Below are positions 34,241-44,817 of a stretch of DNA of 64,000 bases, one piece after another. The DNA is from Liopterus haemorrhoidalis (lineage: Eukaryota > Arthropoda > Insecta > Coleoptera > Dytiscidae), in assembly GCA_963971575.1 (NCBI GenBank), contig OZ020613.1, forward strand, positions 49,098,250 through 49,162,249, read 5' to 3'. Every line of letters starts with the position of its first letter. Positions within the stretch are counted from its first letter, which is position 1. The notes beneath the pieces are model-generated. The model made no database searches. It had not been told where the DNA came from and worked only from the letters and a program-made list of their open reading frames with translations. The position numbers were made by a program, and so were the translations under genes.

Positions 34241-34877
34241 GGAAGATAAAAAACTAAATTGTCCAAAAATTTTCGAAAATAATGCTTCTTTAGCTTTATA
34301 TCAAAATTACCGTAATAAAAAGAATAAACAAAATTTTACTAATAGTAATATTTTAGTAGTAAGAAAACGATCTTTTTCCATTTATCTGAACGTTCTCTTT
34401 TATTTTGCTTTACATTATCTATATTCTTTAAGAAAATTAAGGAAAAACAATCACAAAATATATTTAAAACTATATTACGCTCTGAAACTCTGGCTATGAA
34501 TTTCAAAATTTATTTATTTATTTATTTATTTAATACAAAAAATGACTTCCAACAGTCTGTGAAAGCCATAGACCAATGACAGAAGTCATAGCATAGTAAA
34601 ATACAACAATGCAATGTGTATTTTAATTTAAAATAACAGTCAAGTTAAATTATTTTATTACCAACTCGCACAATTTTCAGCTGTCTTTATTTAAACCACA
34701 GTATAAACAGTGTTTAATTTAGATATTGTTTAAAAAAATAGTTACTATGTTTCTGAATAAACAAATAAATTAAACACTGTCTAAACTTTAAACAGTGTTT
34801 AATTTAGAGAGTGTTTACTATTTTGTCTCTGAATAGCCCTATTCAAGTTTACATGTAAACGCCCATCACTGTCTATT
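34241..34877. other. Repeat-rich spacer upstream of R4
   Basis: (ATTT)n at about 34508-34533, then two inverted AAACAGTGTTTAATTTAGA units (34707-34808) that look like MITE ends. A hAT-like end (TTTACATGTAAACGCCCATC) stops at 34871. No gene recognised. Confidence 0.4.
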
Positions 34878-34968
34878 GGGTACAACAATGCCCGATGGCG
34901 GCCCTACGAGCGCTGTGAACAGCTGATTGAAACGAGTTATGTGAAAGTTGTCCATATTTGTTTACATG

Positions 34969-35650
34969 TTAAATCATCGATTTGCAATGAATAATAAACA
35001 GCTATCTTTGTTAAATTATTTTAATTTTTTAAGTGCAACACCTTCTTCTAGGTATGTAGTTGAAGGAGAAGAGTTGTTAAACGCCGGAAATCTATATTGT
35101 GCGGAATTTTGGACAAAAATGATGAGCATGTCGACATATGTGGGTTATGTTTACAAACAAGCAGTTTGAGAACACCTCCTCACGAAGTCACTGGGAAATT
35201 AAAATTTAGTAATGATGTAGAAGTTTTAAATATGTCCTGCACATGTAAAGCAGGAACTACATGCAAACACATTTCAGCTGTCCTATTATTTTGTGCCAGG
35301 TGGTTAACAAACCAAAATGAAAGAAGCTAAGATCAGGGCATTGATTGATTGTAATATTTGATTTTTCATTTTTTTTTGTGTGGTTTCTGTTGGTTTTTCT
35401 TTTTGTTCCAGACACAATATACTAAGTATGGAAATATTAACCAGCACAGATTTAAAATGCCTGTGGTCTACTTTTAAAAAACCTGTCTTACAACGGTATG
35501 AACCGCAACATCTGTTAAAAACTCCTTGCCTACATAAATTGATTAAAAACAAAAGCAGGCACTAAAGGTTCATTGAAAATGTATTAGAAAAGCTGCGTAC
35601 AGAATTTGAGACCTCTTGCCCTAATTCTGCATTAAAATTACACGGGTAGA
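34969..35650 (+). pseudogene. SWIM-type zinc-finger gene of R4
   Basis: Pieces in order: MLNHRFAMNNKQLSLLNYFN, VVEGEELLNAG, HVDICGLCLQTSSLRTPPHE and CTCKAGTTCKHISAVLLFCA, which is a CxC...CxH SWIM zinc finger. A frameshift lies near 35093. An intron fits at 35300-35411 (donor GTGG, acceptor TTCCAG); the next exon reads MEILTSTDLKCLWSTFKKPV. A stop after NKSRH is followed in frame by FIENVLEKLRTEFETSCPNS. SWIM fingers bind DNA or protein and occur in several transposase classes. This copy is broken. Confidence 0.65.
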
Positions 35651-35714
35651 TATTTAATTATGTTCGAGAAGGATTTTTATAATTTAGTGTTTGTTTTTTA
35701 TTTAATTTGTTTAA

Positions 35715-35885
35715 TAAATACTAGTTTGTTATTATCTCTTCCACAACACCAAATTTATTAACAGTTCACAAATTGTTTCTCATTTGGAAAATAGTGGAAG
35801 TAAATATTTTTGTTACTTCCTTTTCTAGAGTGACAGCCAAACACACACCAATTTGTGTTATAATAACTCATTATAACATAAAGTA
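35715..35885 (-). pseudogene. THAP-domain gene fragment of R4
   Basis: The minus strand reads MSYYNTNWCVFGCHSRKGSN, continuing KNIYFHYFPNEKQF. This shows the C-x3-C start, the H and the FP motif of a THAP zinc finger (C2CH, DNA-binding; found in P-element transposase and its relatives). A stop follows soon after. The gene faces the SWIM gene tail to tail. Confidence 0.6.
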
Positions 35886-36125
35886 ATATAAAAAGGAATA
35901 ATAATTGCTATCAATAGTTAATATAACAAACAAACTGCAACACTAACTTTTAAAAGCAATACAAACTACACGAGAAAACACATGTAAACAATAAACTTTT
36001 ACTCGTTTCGCCTAGTTCAGTTTTAGTCCGCTTGGCGTCACTTCATAGCGCTGTTCAGCCCATTAATTCACCGTTTAGCGATTATTCCAGGTATTTACCA
36101 CAGCCTAGGCTAATGTTAACCATTG

Positions 36126-36243
36126 TATAAAAATTAGCACGGACTGGTACATGCTGAAATTAATAATTCCAACTTCAATTAGTTCCTATAATTTTGATTA
36201 TTTGGGAATTACAAAAAAACGTTGAAAGAGATTTAATTCGGGG
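36126..36243 (+). promoter_or_regulatory. Promoter/5' leader of ZnF-4
   Basis: TATAAAAA at 36126-36133 is followed by GCACGGACTGGTACATGCTG and TTTTGATTATTTGGGAAT. Both blocks are shared with ZnF-5, and the first also with ZnF-2. The conservation outside coding sequence and fixed spacing to the ATG suggest a retained core promoter and 5' UTR. The exact transcription start is not determined. Confidence 0.55.
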
Positions 36244-36400
36244 ATGAATATAAGTAATGAGAGAAGTTGTGTTTTGCATCCGGATGATACTAGAAACAGT
36301 GATATTATTGAAAGAAAAACTAATATTAAAACAGAATATGCAGTTTCTGAGAAAAATGAAGTGAAAACTGGAACAGAGCACACTGCTGAATGGGAGAGTG
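36244..36400 (+). CDS. ZnF-4 leader exon A with start codon
   Basis: ATG at 36244: MNISNERSCVLHPDDTRNSD, continuing IKTEYAVSEKNEVKTGTEHT, AEWES and one base, donor GTCAGT. 157 nt, intact, phase-1 end. Confidence 0.85.
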
Positions 36401-36507
36401 GTCAGTAATAAGCACATTTACAACTAATTTACACTTAATATTGTTACTCTTATTTAGTTGTAAGCAATTAATTTAATTTATATTTGATTAAGATGTGTTT
36501 ATTGCAG

Positions 36508-36636
36508 GAATCAAAGATGAAGTTACAGACGACGTGTACCACGATAATACTAAAATAGAGGAGATTTACATCAAGTCTGAACCTGTGGAAACCAGTGAAT
36601 TTGATGATTTGGAGAATACAGCTTTAACAAACACGG
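36508..36636 (+). CDS. ZnF-4 leader exon B
   Basis: Acceptor ATTGCAG, donor GTCAGT, phase 1. Peptide GIKDEVTDDVYHDNTKIEEI continues with YIKSEPVETSEFDDLEN; IKSE motif present. Confidence 0.85.
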
Positions 36637-36717
36637 GTCAGTAGAGCTATGTTGATACAAGCGTTCAACACTGATTTTCGTGTTTTAATTTGCAACGAGT
36701 TTTAATTATAATATATT

Positions 36718-37377
36718 GGGCTCAACAGCGCTATGAAGTGACGCCAAGCGGGCATAAACTGAACTAGGCGAAACGAGTAATGTTTTATTGTTTACATCTG
36801 GTGTACATGTGTTTTCTCGTGTAGTTTGTATCGCTTTTAAACATTAGTGTTGCAGTTTGTTTTTGCTTTTGATAGCAATTATTATTCTTTTTTATATAAC
36901 TTTATGTTATAATGAGTTATCATAACATAAATTGCTATGTGTTTGGCTATCACTCTAGAAAAGGAAGTAACAAAAACATTCACTTCCACTATTTTCCAAA
37001 TGAGAAACAATTTGTGAAAATAATAAATAAGTTTGGTGTTGTGGAAGAGATAAATAGAGGTGGTGGTAATAAGAGGTGGTGATCTCAAACTGCTTGTTTG
37101 TAAACATAACCCACATATGTCGACATGCTCATCATTTTTGTCCAAAATTCCGCACAACATAAGATGTCCGGCGTTTAACAACTCTTCTCCTTCAACTACA
37201 CACCTAGAAGAAGGTGTTGCACTTAAAAAATTAAAATAATTTAATAAGGATAGCTGTTTATTATCCATTGCAAATCGATGATTTAACATGTAAACAAATA
37301 TGGATAACTTTCACATTACTCGTTTCAATCAGCTGTTCACAGCACTCGTAGCGCCGCCATCGGGCATTGTTGTACCC
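36718..37377. mobile_element. THAP/SWIM element R5, inverted relative to R4
   Basis: Starts GGGCTCAACAGCGC and ends with the complement of GGGTACAACAATGCCCGATG, so it lies opposite to R4. The shared ends look about 95% identical by eye. The SWIM gene front is on the minus strand (NHRFAMDNKQLSLLNYFNFL, ELLNAGHLMLCGILDKND, ICGLCLQTSSLR). The THAP gene is on the plus strand at 36911-37060 (INCYVFGYHSRKGSNKNIHF, HYFPNEKQF). An internal deletion removes the SWIM CxC part. The THAP second cysteine is changed to Y. It sits in ZnF-4 intron 2; the homologous ZnF-5 intron lacks it. Confidence 0.7.
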
Positions 37378-38395
37378 AATAGTGAGTTCGGATATTCGTA
37401 TTTTTTACTCTATGTGCTCCTATGTCATTTGTGTATCCATGTGGTGACTCCAAACAGCGTTCGGCTTGATAGTGCATGGAGCTTTTATTGCGAGTCCCAC
37501 CTCGGCGAGTTATACAATAGAGTGCAGGCATGTGCAGTTTACAGCAGGGTGTAAAATCACCGCGATTTGATGTTTTGAACTCCGAATTTACATAATTTAT
37601 ATATTTTGTTTTTTAACGTGAGTTTAGTGAAGAACTCTAGACTTTTAATATGTTGGGAGAACACTATGCATAGTTGGTACTCATGTGTTCTTTTGTCAAC
37701 ATGTCTATCTCCCATCGTTCCACCGAAACGGTAACTCTTATATTTACCCCAAGAGAGTTGTACTTCAGCGTTCTCCCTAACGGAGCTTAAGTCTACCAGG
37801 CCGAATTTCGTGCCTGCTCTTCGCGCTGGCTAAATTCATGCTCATTAACGAATTTTATTATTATTTTGTTTTTTCTTACCTGGACAAGTTTTTCAATGTT
37901 TGGTCGAGTAATGTTGATCCCTTGCTCAAATATCCCACACAAAAAAAGACATTAATTGTTTAACATGATATCAGCATAATGAAAAAATAATAATAATAAT
38001 TTAACAGTTCAAAATTATTTAAATAAAATAAACAGAAACAAAAAAGATTTTTCAACATTGGCTGAAAACGTTTCTTTGCAGTAGTCTTTGTAGATGCACT
38101 CTTTATCACAATATTTATCATCAGTTTTGCAAACTCACTTCACATATCAGTTTCTAATTCTGGATTGTCAAGAAGAAATGTATGAGATAGTTCAGATTTA
38201 TTATCACTAAACATGCACTTAAATAATATCGAAAATATTATTTTATTTTTATAATGGAATAAAAGGTGATAATTATTGATTTGAATTATATTTTTAGAAA
38301 TACAAAATTCAGTTATAATACATCAAAAAACAAAAATGTGTATATCTGTGTTTTAATTAGTTATTTCTTTTTGATAAATCAATTTTTATTTTCAG
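37378..38395 (+). other. ZnF-4 intron 2, remainder
   Basis: 37380-37600 is homologous to 42950-43200 in the ZnF-5 intron (TATTCGTA, CAAACAGC, GAGTGCAG..CATGTGCAGTTTA). The rest is AT-rich and featureless. Confidence 0.5.
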
Positions 38396-39243
38396 AAAGT
38401 GAAACGTCCAGTATTTCTGGTGGGGCTTGCGAGTTAAGAAGTGCCAACTTTAAACAAACCAGAACATCAAACCAGTGTAATATATGTAAGAAAAACTTTG
38501 CACGTGCTAATTATCTTGTTGAACACAAACGTATTCATTCTGAAGAGAAGTCATTCAAATGTGAGCTGTGCCATAAAGCATTTTCACAGTTAACATCCTT
38601 TATTAGACATAAACGAATACATTCTGGGGAGAAACCATTTAAATGTGGTCAGTGTGATAAAGCATTTACACAATCAACATGTCTCATTAGACACAAACGA
38701 TTGCATTCTGGGGAGAAACCTTTAAAATGTGATCAGTGTGATAAAACATTTTCACAATCAGCACAACTTATAATTCACAAGCGAATCCATTCTGGCGAGA
38801 AACCCTTCAAATGTGAGCAGTGTAGCAAAGCATTTTCGGATCCATCAGCTCTAATTAGGCACAAACGAATACATTCAGGAGAGAAGCCATTTAAATGCGA
38901 GCAGTGTGATAAAGCATTTAGTCAAAAAGTCACCCTCATTGTACATAGACGAGTTCATTTTGGAGAGAAACCATTCAAATGTGATGAGTGTAATAAAGCA
39001 TTTTCAGATGCATCATGTCTGATTAGTCACCAACGAATACATTCTGTAGAATGGCCACTTAAATGTGAGCATTGTAATAAAGCATTTTCAAAGTCATCAG
39101 ATCTAATTAGACATAAACTGATTCATACTGGCGAGAAACCATTCAAATGTGATCAATGTGATGCGGCATTTTCAAGGTCATCTAATCTTATTCGGCACAA
39201 ACTAACTCATTATGGAGAAAAATCATTTAAATGTAATCAGTAG
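38396..39243 (+). CDS. ZnF-4 terminal exon, 9 C2H2 fingers
   Basis: Probable nuclear DNA-binding protein. Acceptor TTTTCAG ends at 38395, phase-1 join (E-S-E-T-S-S-I-S-G-G). Nine complete fingers follow; the first is NQCNICKKNFARANYLVEHK and the ninth is followed by KSFKCNQ and a TAG. The stop replaces the second cysteine of a tenth finger: NKAF and helix-like sequence continue in frame afterwards. ZnF-5 ends at the same codon, so the truncation predates their duplication. A polyadenylation signal AATAAA lies at 39532. Confidence 0.85.
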
Positions 39244-39531
39244 AATAAAGCATTTGCGGAGAGCTCAAATTACATTACTTAGTCACTAATAAATACACTC
39301 TGCAAAAAAAAAAAAAAAAACATTTCGTAACTGTGTCGTGTCATTTCAGGCCAAGTAAAGTCTAGTTTAACGCAAACGAAAGCATTCAAATGTGACGAGT
39401 AGAGATGGTATCATAATAACGTTAAAAAGTTTATCAAGAGGGTATATATACCTGAAAGGACAACGCATATTTTCTTCTAGAAACTGTTGAACACATAAAA
39501 GTCTATTTTGTATGTAATTTGTATTAACTTT

Positions 39532-39537
39532 TAATAA
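39532..39537 (+). terminator. Polyadenylation signal of ZnF-4
   Basis: AATAAA in a stretch conserved with the ZnF-5 3' end (49552). Confidence 0.5.
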
Positions 39538-39604
39538 AGTTATTTAATTTAAAACATTACGGTCTTCTTTTTTTTATTTATTGTTTTTATATAATGACAA
39601 TGTA

Positions 39605-39870
39605 ACTACGTTTTTTACCGACCGTTACATATAGAGAGCGAGGTATTGTAATCTGTTCGATTTTGACTTTTCGAGATTTTTACAAATAAGCATGAATTAG
39701 GTTTTTGGTAACACGAATAATCTGTTTTACCATGATGTCTGTTTGTAGACACGTCTAGAGCAAATTCGATTGAACGGATTTTTATGAAATTTAATTTTTA
39801 AGTTTTGAACGACAATATCACAATTTGTCGCTTGTATGTGCTTTACGAATTTCGCAACAAAAGTATTTAG
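39605..39870. repeat. Dispersed repeat (TTTTTTACCGACCG type)
   Basis: The segment TTTTTTACCGACCG...GAGGTATTGTAAT...CTTTTCGAGATTTTTACAAA recurs at 49630-49870 and, partly, at 63918-64000. The first two lie downstream of the duplicated genes ZnF-4 and ZnF-5. Confidence 0.6.
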
Positions 39871-39929
39871 AAAAAAAAAAAATGTATTAAATAAAAGTTG
39901 TTATACTAGTGCATTTGAATAACACTTCG

Positions 39930-40012
39930 CCGACCGGCATAGCGTAGTGATAACAAGTTGTTAAGGTCTCGGGTTCGATTTCCGCTCAGGCATAGAATTA
40001 AAAAAAAAAATA
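39930..40012 (+). repeat. tRNA-derived SINE-like sequence
   Basis: GCATAGCGTAGTGATAAC and CGGGTTCGATTTCCG resemble A and B boxes. An A-rich tail follows directly. Better explained as a short SINE than a tRNA. Confidence 0.45.
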
Positions 40013-40084
40013 CAACTGTCCTGGCTAACTGCCAAAAAAGCAAAGGCCAAATGAAAAAAAAGTTAGATTGCAATACAGAGAAAA

Positions 40085-40373
40085 AGGAGTAGTTGAGTAT
40101 CCTTTCCTTTCTTAGCGATGTTGCCGGATGTAAAACGCACTGATCTGTGAAGACACGGTATTCTACACATGGTTATTCATTTTTGTTCCGTGATCACATG
40201 CATCTCCGATACTTTTTCATTTAGTTTCAATGAATTGATGAACAACAAATCAACATAAAATTGCACAAATTAATTTAGTTTCATTGACATATTTGGCACT
40301 TTACAACATTTGAGAATATCGCTCCCATTTCCTATAAGAGTAATAATGCATTCTAATGTTTGAACGTACTATA
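40085..40373. mobile_element. Diverged copy of the TATAGTGCG MITE
   Basis: Matches 52225-52466 (AACGCACTGATCTGTGAAGA, ACATTTG...CGCTCCCATTTC) and ends GAACGTACTATA. The left terminus is missing. Confidence 0.5.
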
Positions 40374-40739
40374 GCAGCGTCAAAGTGGCAAAATCGAAAC
40401 TAACCAAATAGACAATAACAAGTTTTTGACATATGGACAATACGTTGTAATCTGACATTTAGAAAAAATTTATTAATATTTTTTATCTTGATTTATGTTT
40501 TCTTAATAAATATCACACTTATGCCAAACAGATACAAAATTTTAAAATCCAAACAAAAGTAACACGTGCGTCAGAACAATAACAGACTTGTATATTTGTC
40601 TAGTTCAACATAATTCCGCCAGATAGAGTCTCTCTTATGACCATTTGCCTATAGTTTCACACGAAACTAAAAAACAGATAATACTAAATAACTCAAACTT
40701 ACTTCACTTTTTCAGATTTTACATTGTTGACAGGTTTAC

Positions 40740-40797
40740 CAATTGTTTACATAAATTTACACGTAAACAATAAAGTTTACATGTAAAGGCCCATCAC
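40740..40797. mobile_element. hAT-like end
   Basis: GTTTACATAAATTTACACGT, GTTTACATGTAAAGGCCCAT and CACTG form a terminus like that at 9434 and 34871. The other end was not found. Confidence 0.4.
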
Positions 40798-42488
40798 TGT
40801 CAACTCACCAATTAACGATTGTTAAAGGCATCTGCCACATTGTAGGCTTACATCAAGATTATTAAAGTATAAGGTTTTTTAGTAATTTGTAGTGGTGGGG
40901 TAAATAGGCTACGCGTCATCCGTATGCTCACGGGACGTCAGTCTTTGTTTATCGTATATGATATATACACGTGAAGTTTGATTTTTGGCTATAAATATAA
41001 AAATATCGTTTAATTTTTTGATTTTCTACTAGCTTTAATTTTTTTTTTTTTTCGAAAGTAATGTTTCTTCGATCTAAATAAATTTTCTTACATTCATTTT
41101 TGATGTGAAGAGAATAATAATTGAAATATTTCCATATTTTAGTTTTAGGGTCACCCCCGTATCTATCTTAATATTCATCAAACTGAAAAAATGCATAGAA
41201 CAAATAAGATTTGTTTCCTTATAAACATTTTTTATTGTGTAGTTTTTTCTGTTAAGATAGTTCTGTTAATAAAGGAAATGTTTTAAGTTTTTTAGTACCA
41301 GTTATAACCCAGAAACACCCCCTAAGAAAGAAAATTTTGAGATGCATGCCTATATTTGAATCCTGGTTTTACTCTGTTGTACCAAATTTCGTTAAAATAC
41401 GTCCAGCCGTTTTCAAAAACAGATTTAATCTTTAATTTTATTAATTGCTATATTATTATAGCAATTTTTATTTCTATTTGTATTAATATATATCAAAAAT
41501 TATATTTGTATTCGATTTTATTGTTATTTATTAACTATAATACAAATACACATCACCTTAAATTTTATATAAATCAGTATAAAATTTCTTTAAGTTTTTA
41601 TTTATAATTTATTTAGTAGAACTGTGTTGAAATAAATATCTATTATGAAAATAGCCAATAAAAATATTTAAAAACGTGCAACATCTATATTAATTCTGTA
41701 TGCTAGTTTGGACTACGTATACGTGTGACGTATTCCCCCTCACGCTGCGATTGGTCAGAAGTTACGAGACAACCTTTACTTAAATAATCTTGGGCTAACA
41801 TAAGGTCTGTTCGTTTGTCTGCTTTGATCATATTAGAGCAAGTCTAGCAACATTTTAGGCGTCCGTTTGTGTAAGAATAGTTGATATAATAGTGTTTGTT
41901 TGTCCAGAGCAACCTACGCTAGATAACATCGAGCAAGCTAAACTTCCTCGGTCTCAAGAAGTGGACCAGTTAGAATAGAGCAGGAAATATAACCTCTAAA
42001 TAAAGAAGTGTTTTGACAAGTGTTATTATAACCATATAAAATACTTATCATTAAAGGTTTTTACCCAATATTCTAAATAATTATAACATTTTAGATGGAT
42101 CTGGTTAGTGAACAAATAAAAAAATAATCAATAAATACAAAAAATGTACTGGTCTTCTTTTTAGATAATATTACCAACGAAATTGCAGTAGGAAATGTTT
42201 AGGTGGAGAACAACGTATTAACAAAAATAAACGACAATATTTTTTCTTTGGCAAATAGCCGTTCGTCTGTGAAAATCAGACAGCACATCTCAAATTTGCT
42301 CTTGCAGTCGCATGATCATGATATAACTGCTCGACTTAAGCAATCTAGATCACACAAACGAACATACCATTATATAAAATCTGCACGGTTTGGTACATAC
42401 GAAAATTAATAATTTCAACTGAAATTAGCTCCAGTAATTTTGATTATTTGGGAATAAGAAAAAATTTTAAAAGGATTTTGTTTCGGGA
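40798..42488 (+). other. ZnF-5 upstream region, interrupted
   Basis: 40800-40875 is homologous to 36063-36133 upstream of ZnF-4, up to a TATAA. The homology resumes at 42371 (TATATAAAA, then GCACGGTTTGGTACATAC and TTTTGATTATTTGGGAAT). The 1.5 kb between is AT-rich sequence with no recognised gene and appears to be an insertion at the TATA region. Confidence 0.45.
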
Positions 42489-42646
42489 ATGAATTTAAAT
42501 GATATGAGGAGTTGTGATTTGCATCCCGATGATGTCAGAAACAGTGATTATTATTAAAAGAGAAACTGATATTAAGACAGAATATGAAGATTCTGATGAA
42601 AATAAAGTGAAGACCGGAACAGAGCACACTGCTGAATGGAAGAGTG
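42489..42646 (+). CDS. ZnF-5 leader exon A, frameshifted
   Basis: The ancestral ATG at 42489 opens MNLNDMRSCDLHPDDVRNSD and then meets TAT TAT TAA because one extra T follows AACAGTGAT compared with ZnF-4. A second ATG (42529, followed by another at 42532) lies in the other frame and restores the cassette: MMSETVIIIKRETDIKTEYE, continuing to AEWKS plus one base, donor GTCAGT. The gene may therefore still produce protein with a shortened N-terminus. Otherwise this exon is dead. Confidence 0.6.
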
Positions 42647-42742
42647 GTCAGTAATGAACACATTTACAACTAACTCTCACTTAATATTGTTAGTCTTATT
42701 TTGTTGTAAGCAAGTAATTTAATTTATATGTGTATATTGCAG

Positions 42743-42862
42743 AAGTGACAGATGAGGTGTACCACGATACTACTAAAATAGAGGAGATTTACATCAAGTC
42801 TGAACCTGTGGACACTAGTGAATTTGAAGATGATTTGGAGAATGCAGCTTTAAAAAACACTG
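42743..42862 (+). CDS. ZnF-5 leader exon B
   Basis: Acceptor ATTGCAG, donor GTCAGT, phase 1. Peptide EVTDEVYHDTTKIEEI continues YIKSEPVDTSEFEDDLE; it is three codons shorter at the front than the ZnF-4 exon. Confidence 0.8.
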
Positions 42863-43207
42863 GTCAGTAGCGTCAGTGTAATTCAACCATTCAAAGCTGA
42901 TTTTTGCGTTTTAATATGCAATGAGTTTTGAATGTTATATACCAAATTATGAGTTTGGGTATTCGTATATTTTTACTCTATGTACACCTACGTCATTCGG
43001 GTATTCAAGTGGTGATTGCAAACAGCATTTGGGTATTCAGCATTTGGCTTAACGCTTAACAATACATGGAGCTGTTATTGCGAATAGTGTTAACACTATC
43101 AGTCACACCTCAGCGAGCTACAGAATAGAGTGCAGACATGTGCAGTTTAACTCAAGGTGTAAGATAACCACATTTTGAACCCTGAACATAACCTATATTT
43201 GTGAAAT

Positions 43208-44801
43208 AGAGCACTCCAGAATGCTGTCAGTTTAAAATCCAATATGGCGGTTGGAGGGTAAACAAAAATTTTACTTATGTGTTAATATTGGAAAACCTAG
43301 AGTAAAAATAAAACCGTTTGGAAAAAAAAAAAAAAACATAAAATGCCATTATTTTGTGATGAAAGGGTATGTGCTAGTTGTGGTGGACGTGACCAAGTTA
43401 ATTTTTGTTAATAACCGTCATGTTTTAAAGTACAAATTTAAAACTACACTACGTAACTTATTAGGAGTCGGACAACAATTATAAATGAACTTAGAAAGAC
43501 AAATTTAACCGGAAATAAATGAAATAATAAAACAAATAAACAAATTTATTTAGGATCAAGAGGCTATAAACATATCTACAAAAATTCCACAAAATACACA
43601 ACAAAAACAGAACATACAAACATATATACCAAAGATGGTTTGAATTTGTAGTCATTTAAGAAATATAGTCACAAGTCGTAAGAAAGACCACTTGCTAATA
43701 AAGCGTTAGTGAATATGTTTTACTGTCTAGTACATAAGGAAAGTCTTATCGCTTAATAGAAAACACTACACAAGCTCGTTGCTTGTCACCCACAGTCTTT
43801 ATCACAAACTATGAACATATTTCTTTAATACAGCCATACATGATTTACAGCCTTCGTTATGAACATTTCACTAGCACAACAATAATTTTTCAAACCAAAG
43901 ATTACTCGATTCGATTACTCATTGTTGTAACACATAATAAGTTTATGAAGAGGATCTTTTGTATGATAAATCCAGAATATCGATGTATTCATAGTACCAC
44001 AAAATGTATTAAATAAATATTTACGTATATATCAGGACTACATTTCGAGAACCTACGATTCAGCATATTAGCTTTCACACAAACAGCAGAATTGCCTGTC
44101 GATGTCAGCTGTGTCGCTGAGTTCATCACTAATAAAGTGACCGACTTTTTAACACTCACTATTGAGGCACACACTTGGCACAGCATATTTTTTTCACGTT
44201 ATATTAGGTTTTCCTCCTTGTCCGATATTTTGCTATAGAACATGAGAGCATGTCCTTTCATTTTCTCTTTGAAAAACTCAGTGTAGAAACTGTGGGTTAA
44301 CACGAAATAGCTAATAATGTCCATGGCTGTAACTATATCTGGACTATATTAACGATCCTTTTCAGTTGAAGTGTAGGTCCACATTATTAATAATTGAAAT
44401 TTTGTTCCAATACCATACATAAAATCTTTGTGTTCACTTTCCAATTTCTTCAAATAGCTACACTTGTTGATTTTGTTAACTAAAATTAATTAGTAAAATT
44501 ATTTAAGAAAAATCATTTCAAGTAGTTGTATAAAAAATAACCTCGAAACAAAATTTCACAAAATTACTTTTATTAAGTGAAAGCATCCAAAATTTAATAC
44601 AAAGCTACAAGTAGGCTTTTGTTTTTTATTAAAAGCAACTCGCATTTATAACAAAATCGCAATATATTTCAATAAAAATGATATATAAGTTTTTGAAAGT
44701 TTTACTCCACATAGTACACTTATGGCAAATCAAACTTTGTTTACCCTCCAAGCTGTTTAACTAACAGCTGGTTTAGCGATTAGCTGTTTTGGAGTGCCCT
44801 A
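43208..44801. mobile_element. Unclassified TIR element in ZnF-5 intron 2
   Basis: Ends TAGAGCACTCCAGAA and (complement) TAGGGCACTCCAAAA, with a second inverted block TTGGAGGGTAAACAAA further in. Inside are two small cysteine-containing frames facing each other: RVCASCGGRDQVNFC (+, about 43365) and MLCQVCASIVSVKK (-, 44186). Neither is identified. Its size and convergent small genes resemble R4. Confidence 0.5.
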
Positions 44802-44817
44802 TAGCTTGTAATTTACA

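Larger units (their letters stand above)
34878..36061. mobile_element. THAP/SWIM DNA element R4
   Basis: Starts GGGTACAACAATGCCCGATG and ends GCGCTGTTCAGCCC, flanked by ATT on both sides. The sequence upstream of ZnF-5 (about 40797) continues from CACTGTC straight into A[A/T]TCACC-like sequence, as expected for an empty site. It carries two convergent genes: a SWIM-zinc-finger gene from the left end and a THAP gene from the right end. Neither encodes a transposase catalytic domain I recognise. Superfamily unassigned. Confidence 0.65.
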
